Positions 45,054-48,956 of a DNA stretch of 48,956 nt are shown here, in pieces; the first letter of the stretch is position 1, and each line of letters starts with the position of its first letter. Under the pieces are notes generated by a model. It made no database searches. It was not told the DNA's origin and was given only the letters and a program-made list of their open reading frames with translations. Where the stretch lies: the NCBI RefSeq assembly GCF_023618015.1, contig NZ_JAJKBJ010000023.1, positions 1 through 48,956 on the forward strand. The letters run 5' to 3'. A program made the position numbers and the translations under genes. Origin of the DNA: Legionella maioricensis (GTDB lineage Bacteria; Pseudomonadota; Gammaproteobacteria; Legionellales; Legionellaceae).

Positions 45054-48000
45054 ATGACTGTTATCCACACTAAAATTCAAGCTGAAATTATTAATCAACA
45101 AAGGAAATTATTATGCGTCTACTCGGGTTTATCCACCGAAGCGGAATTCAGTTTAAAATTAAACTCCATTATTGAGAAACTACTACTAAATGATGAGCAT
45201 TTTAAAGAGAGCAACCCAAGTACGTTGCGCGAAGAACTCTTAACAGGGAGTTTATATAGTGAAAATCAAGAACCAATCTTCCTGCAAAATGAAATAACTT
45301 ATCAAAAAGTACTAGCAGATCTCTCTTTTCGATTAAAAAATAATCCTGAGTCATTTTTAAAGGCTTTAACAGATTATAAAAATACTTTTGGCCCAGAAAA
45401 AATGGGCTCCATTTTAAGTCGAAAATTTCTAGATATTGACCCAAAAAAACAAACCTGCCTACTCAATATCGCAATTGAAACAGCTTTTAAAAATGAAGAA
45501 AATTATTCAGATGAGCCTATTAATCAATTGTTAAAATTAGGTGTGGAAATTGATGTGGATTTTGGATATCACGGTCAACGACACCCCTTAAGAGAAGTTC
45601 CACCTTTAATTAAAGCAATCCAAAAATCCAATGAATCGGATAGTAAAAATAAACAAGCGTTTTATACAAGAATAGCGGAAAAACTAATTACCAATGGAGC
45701 TTCTATTAACAAATTAAATGATAATCCAAGCCCACTTTGGACCGCTTATAACCCTAAAAAAATTCCTGAAACCTTATCAAAGAATACCGAGTTATCCTAT
45801 GACCATCAATCAGATCTATCTGGCGCTTTAAGGCAATTTAAAATTGAATCCGAAACTCATGTTAGAAATAAAGAATTTTTTGATTTATTGATTAAAAAAG
45901 GAGCAAAACTTGACGAAATGGATATCATGCAAACTTCAGTTCAAGCGCCTTATAAAATTTTTCGAGATTTTCCCAACTATAAAGCATTTCAATTGTTGTA
46001 TCTTATAGATGAAGATTTAAGAAGAAATGATCTATACACCACCACTCAACGTCAGCAAATTAAAGATGAGTTCTTCAATCCCCTTTTTGAAGCAACTTAT
46101 GCCACGCGAATAGAAACTGCTGAAAGATTAAAAGGGTATCAATTCGAGTTTGGCGAACCACAGCCTGATAAACCTAATTCCATTTTTATATTTATTAAAA
46201 ATGAGCAATTAAATTATGGTGTTTGGGTTAATAATCAATTGAAAATAGAACGCTTGGAACCTAATGAATATTTAGATGAAGTAAATATTAGAGCCCTCAT
46301 AGAATCATGCGATAAAGAAACAAAACCAGCTCAAGAAACTCACGATGCGCTAATAGAGTTTATGGAAAATAAGGGCTACATTATTCGTGAAAACGAAAGT
46401 ACGATGAATCAGAAACAATTGGATCAATTGGTACAAAAAGGAGAGTTATACTCCAATGTTACCACTAGATATAGCGGCAATGTTAACGATGTTCTAGATC
46501 GAATAAGACAGAATGAATCTGGGTACATTATGAGCTTTATGTTCACCCAGGAAGAAAAACCATTCAATATGATTGAAAATCAGTGTATGGCAGGTGAATA
46601 CGCTATCCCAACTCAATATATTGGTGGGAAAAGATTACAAATGTTGGAAGGTGTTGGATTTAAGTACACCCATGTAAATCCTCATATTACTTCTAAAACG
46701 GATATTTTTAGTATACCCAAACAAATTAACTTTTATGATCCCTCTCGCGATTCGACTTATCAAACTGCAACAACTTCAGACTCTAGACACTTATCGTCAA
46801 TTTATGCAGTTGATTTAGAATTAAAAGTATCAGACTCTAATGCACAAAAGTTATATGAAAAAGCCCAGGAGGCAAATCAGAGAAGATTGGGGGCAATAGA
46901 AGAAAGAGCAACAAGAGAGCCTTTCGACTTGTCCCAAATCCCTTTTTTTGCAGATGACTTACCAAAAACAGCATCTGATGATGAATTATTAAAGGTTGCA
47001 AAACAAGATAAACAATACAAAAAAGCATTGCATCATTCCAAAACATATTCTGTTTTAACTGATGATTATTTGCATGCAGACATTCGTCTGATTAAAGGAG
47101 TGAATGTAAACCCCATGAATTTTGCACTTGAACCCGAAGCGTTATATTTCTATATGCAATCAGGGGTGCTTTGCGCTATTCAGTTAGAGGATCGAGTAGT
47201 AACACCAGTTAGCCTGGAAAATCTTACTGATGAAATGAGCAATAAAATAAGCCAAATGTTAATTGATGATGCTTCAGACTCTCAGCTTTCTCTTGAAGAT
47301 AAGGCTGCTATTGCACGCCAGGTCGAATTTATATCTGCAAATCATATAAAGCAAACCTCTGTATATCACGGGGAATGTGTTGCTGATATTTATCAATTCG
47401 ACATGATCTTGGACATAATAAATACCCGTGAAGCAGCTTCCATGACGGCAGATGAGTCCCATCGCAGAGAGCATCAGCGTGAAACAATTAAAGCAGTAGG
47501 CTCTTCAATGGATGAATATCTTCTGAATCTAAGAGCCTTACAAAAACAAAGACAGACTTTTCTTTTCACAGGACGACACGTACCCATTGCAAGAACCGAT
47601 GCGGTGGCTGGTGAAACAAAAATGTTACAAATAGACGAGATTAATTCAATACGGATGTTACTTAATGAACTGATTCGCACCAGTGAACATCGAAAATCTA
47701 AGGCCCATAAGCATTTACTCGGATTGAATTCCCTAATCTCTCCCTATTTAAAATCACATCATTTAACCCACTCACTGCAAAAGCTGGCGGCACCAGGTTC
47801 TCTAGATGAACGCATTGCCCATATGACTAAAAAAGAGAAAGAATATCTATTAATCTGGTCATTAGATATGGGATTCAGAGATTTATCCAAAGAATTAATA
47901 AAACGAAATGTTCAACTATCAGGAACATTATCTTGTGAAAAAGAAGTATTAAAATCTGTGATTAGCAAAGGTTTAGTCGACGAAGCTCAATTTTTAATGG

Positions 48001-48512
48001 ATCACGGAATCAAACTAACTGACTATGAGCTTTCCAGCCTATCCACTGTATTTGATACCAAGTTCAATTATCTGATTCATTTCAATTCCTCAATACAATA
48101 CTTGGTAGACAAGCCTGAACCGGAAAATATAGTCCCTGGAAAACTATATTTCTATGTTCAAAATAATACAGAATTACACTACGTAAAAAGAGATAAATTC
48201 GGCGCTCTTAACCGCCATTCAGTTTCTGCTGGCAACGAAATTTCCCAAAATCAATTAAATGCTATTGTAAAATCAATTGCCACTTCTAATCCTTTAACCA
48301 ATGATGAAAAGAGAGTACTTTCAAAAGCAGTCCCCGAAATGGAGAACTTTGGCCAATCGCCAAAGAAAATAGAGGTCCACTTTTCATCAGCCTTCCATCC
48401 CGACCAACTCAATTTCCAAGAAACAATTAAAAAATATACCGATTTTAAAGATAATTACCAAAATGCGATCAAAGATGAAGATCTGCTGCAAAATGAATCC
48501 CTCAGATTATAG
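45054..48512 (+). CDS. very large putative effector with ankyrin-like repeats
   Basis: The 1152-residue soluble protein has no signal peptide or membrane helix. Residues about 150-290 hold degenerate ankyrin-like units (NQLLKLGVEIDVD, AEKLITNGASINKL, FFDLLIKKGAKLDEMD), and a last one lies near 985 (AQFLMDHGIKLTDYE). Three copies of a beta-rich segment occur near 375 (SIFIFIKNEQLNYGVW), 696 (ALYFYMQSGVLCAIQL) and 1029 (KLYFYVQNNTELHYVK). This modular layout and the polar tail (KDEDLLQNESLRL) fit a Dot/Icm substrate. No catalytic motif is recognised. The ribosome site is weak (AGAAGA). It is separated from the glycosyltransferase by a terminator. Confidence 0.78.
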   Translation: MTVIHTKIQAEIINQQRKLLCVYSGLSTEAEFSLKLNSIIEKLLLNDEHFKESNPSTLREELLTGSLYSENQEPIFLQNEITYQKVLADLSFRLKNNPESFLKALTDYKNTFGPEKMGSILSRKFLDIDPKKQTCLLNIAIETAFKNEENYSDEPINQLLKLGVEIDVDFGYHGQRHPLREVPPLIKAIQKSNESDSKNKQAFYTRIAEKLITNGASINKLNDNPSPLWTAYNPKKIPETLSKNTELSYDHQSDLSGALRQFKIESETHVRNKEFFDLLIKKGAKLDEMDIMQTSVQAPYKIFRDFPNYKAFQLLYLIDEDLRRNDLYTTTQRQQIKDEFFNPLFEATYATRIETAERLKGYQFEFGEPQPDKPNSIFIFIKNEQLNYGVWVNNQLKIERLEPNEYLDEVNIRALIESCDKETKPAQETHDALIEFMENKGYIIRENESTMNQKQLDQLVQKGELYSNVTTRYSGNVNDVLDRIRQNESGYIMSFMFTQEEKPFNMIENQCMAGEYAIPTQYIGGKRLQMLEGVGFKYTHVNPHITSKTDIFSIPKQINFYDPSRDSTYQTATTSDSRHLSSIYAVDLELKVSDSNAQKLYEKAQEANQRRLGAIEERATREPFDLSQIPFFADDLPKTASDDELLKVAKQDKQYKKALHHSKTYSVLTDDYLHADIRLIKGVNVNPMNFALEPEALYFYMQSGVLCAIQLEDRVVTPVSLENLTDEMSNKISQMLIDDASDSQLSLEDKAAIARQVEFISANHIKQTSVYHGECVADIYQFDMILDIINTREAASMTADESHRREHQRETIKAVGSSMDEYLLNLRALQKQRQTFLFTGRHVPIARTDAVAGETKMLQIDEINSIRMLLNELIRTSEHRKSKAHKHLLGLNSLISPYLKSHHLTHSLQKLAAPGSLDERIAHMTKKEKEYLLIWSLDMGFRDLSKELIKRNVQLSGTLSCEKEVLKSVISKGLVDEAQFLMDHGIKLTDYELSSLSTVFDTKFNYLIHFNSSIQYLVDKPEPENIVPGKLYFYVQNNTELHYVKRDKFGALNRHSVSAGNEISQNQLNAIVKSIATSNPLTNDEKRVLSKAVPEMENFGQSPKKIEVHFSSAFHPDQLNFQETIKKYTDFKDNYQNAIKDEDLLQNESLRL

Positions 48513-48643
48513 CGTTAGATTGGGATAATTTTTTTTATCTTCCATGCTGGTTTGACAGACACTTGATGCTATGACAGTATTATTTTTAATGAACAATGTG
48601 AATTAAATTTAGTCCAATAGATTTTAGATCAAGGAGGATTGTC

Positions 48644-48956
48644 ATGACAAAAGTTCAGGCTTATGCGGTCCGGGAAAAAGGAGGTCAGCTTTCTCCTTTC
48701 GAGTATGAGCTAGGGGAAATGGGTTCTGATCAGGTCGATATCAAAGTTGAGTCATGCGGAATTTGCCACTCAGACATCGCAATGATCGATAATGAATGGG
48801 GGTTTAGTAATTATCCTGTGGTGCCAGGTCATGAGGTAGTAGGTACTATCGTGGCAATGGGAGAACATGTTAAAAATCTGAGGCTTGGCCAGCGTGTGGG
48901 TCTTGGATGGTTCAGTGGAAGTTGCATGCATTGTTATCACTGTATGCGGGGTGATC
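48644..48956 (+). CDS. zinc-dependent alcohol dehydrogenase, 5' part
   Basis: The first 104 residues are present; the gene runs off the window. The catalytic-zinc motif is CGICHSDIAMID, followed by PVVPGHEVVGTIVAMGEHV, and the structural zinc cysteines begin at SGSCMHCYHCMRGD. This is the medium-chain dehydrogenase family, close to YahK/AdhC-type NADPH aldehyde reductases. AAGGAGG lies 7 bases before the ATG. It is probably the first gene of a unit, with a possible promoter TTGACA at 48550-48555 (spacer longer than ideal). Confidence 0.93.
   Translation, partial: MTKVQAYAVREKGGQLSPFEYELGEMGSDQVDIKVESCGICHSDIAMIDNEWGFSNYPVVPGHEVVGTIVAMGEHVKNLRLGQRVGLGWFSGSCMHCYHCMRGD

Overview
The window looks like chromosome of a Legionella species or a close relative. 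The base composition is AT-rich. Several genes look like Dot/Icm effectors: a TcdA/B-type glycosyltransferase, a very large ankyrin-like protein and a kinase-like protein. Many other genes are Legionella-style proteins of unknown function, and eukaryote-like domains occur (thaumatin, papain). No taxonomic marker gene is present, so this placement is inference.

Layout. 1-3.3 kb: a kinase-like putative effector and an O-methyltransferase relative. 3.6-7.3 kb: a small unknown gene, a RelE/HigB-type toxin-antitoxin pair, and two nearly identical REP-associated tyrosine transposase (RAYT) elements either side of a DMT transporter. 7.4-9.4 kb: a SulP anion transporter overlapping a PhnA-like gene. 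9.45-14.07 kb: a leftward arsenic operon in the order arsR, arsI, arsC, acr3, arsA, VOC gene. It has a recognisable promoter/operator and an apparently leaderless first gene, but arsC and the last gene are frameshifted. 14.1-18.0 kb: decayed fragments, two tandem-repeat arrays, a Fic protein with a DNA-binding-like N terminus, a RAYT fragment fused to a new start, a secreted papain-like protease, and a palindromic element built from two RAYT tails. 18-24 kb: a UhpC-like transporter, a membrane protein, a 200-bp MITE and catalase-peroxidase. 24-27 kb: unknown genes, a gene remnant, MITE pieces, and a protein with a Cys/His arrangement like the CheD deamidase. 27.5-34 kb: a porin-like barrel, Ohr, a LysR regulator divergent from azoR-pirin, and a MerR/TipAS regulator. 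34-41 kb: a SPOR/beta-barrel protein next to a large thaumatin-like protein, a Bcr-type MFS exporter, a VOC protein and an exported unknown. 41-49 kb: two membrane proteins, the glycosyltransferase effector behind a strong promoter and a long structured leader, the 1152-residue effector, and the start of a zinc alcohol dehydrogenase.

How the genes work together. The ars genes form a detoxification set: sensing (ArsR), C-As bond cleavage (ArsI), arsenate reduction (ArsC, damaged) and ATP-linked arsenite export (Acr3 and ArsA). KatG, Ohr, AzoR and pirin point to oxidative or electrophile stress defence. RAYT elements and related MITEs with similar ends (TAGCAAG...GTAGG) are scattered through 4.7-27.3 kb and have truncated or fused several genes. 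Three putative effectors appear to share a short beta-rich module. The least familiar items are the CheD-like protein at 25.7 kb, the Fic locus with its repeat arrays, and the structured leader of the glycosyltransferase gene.
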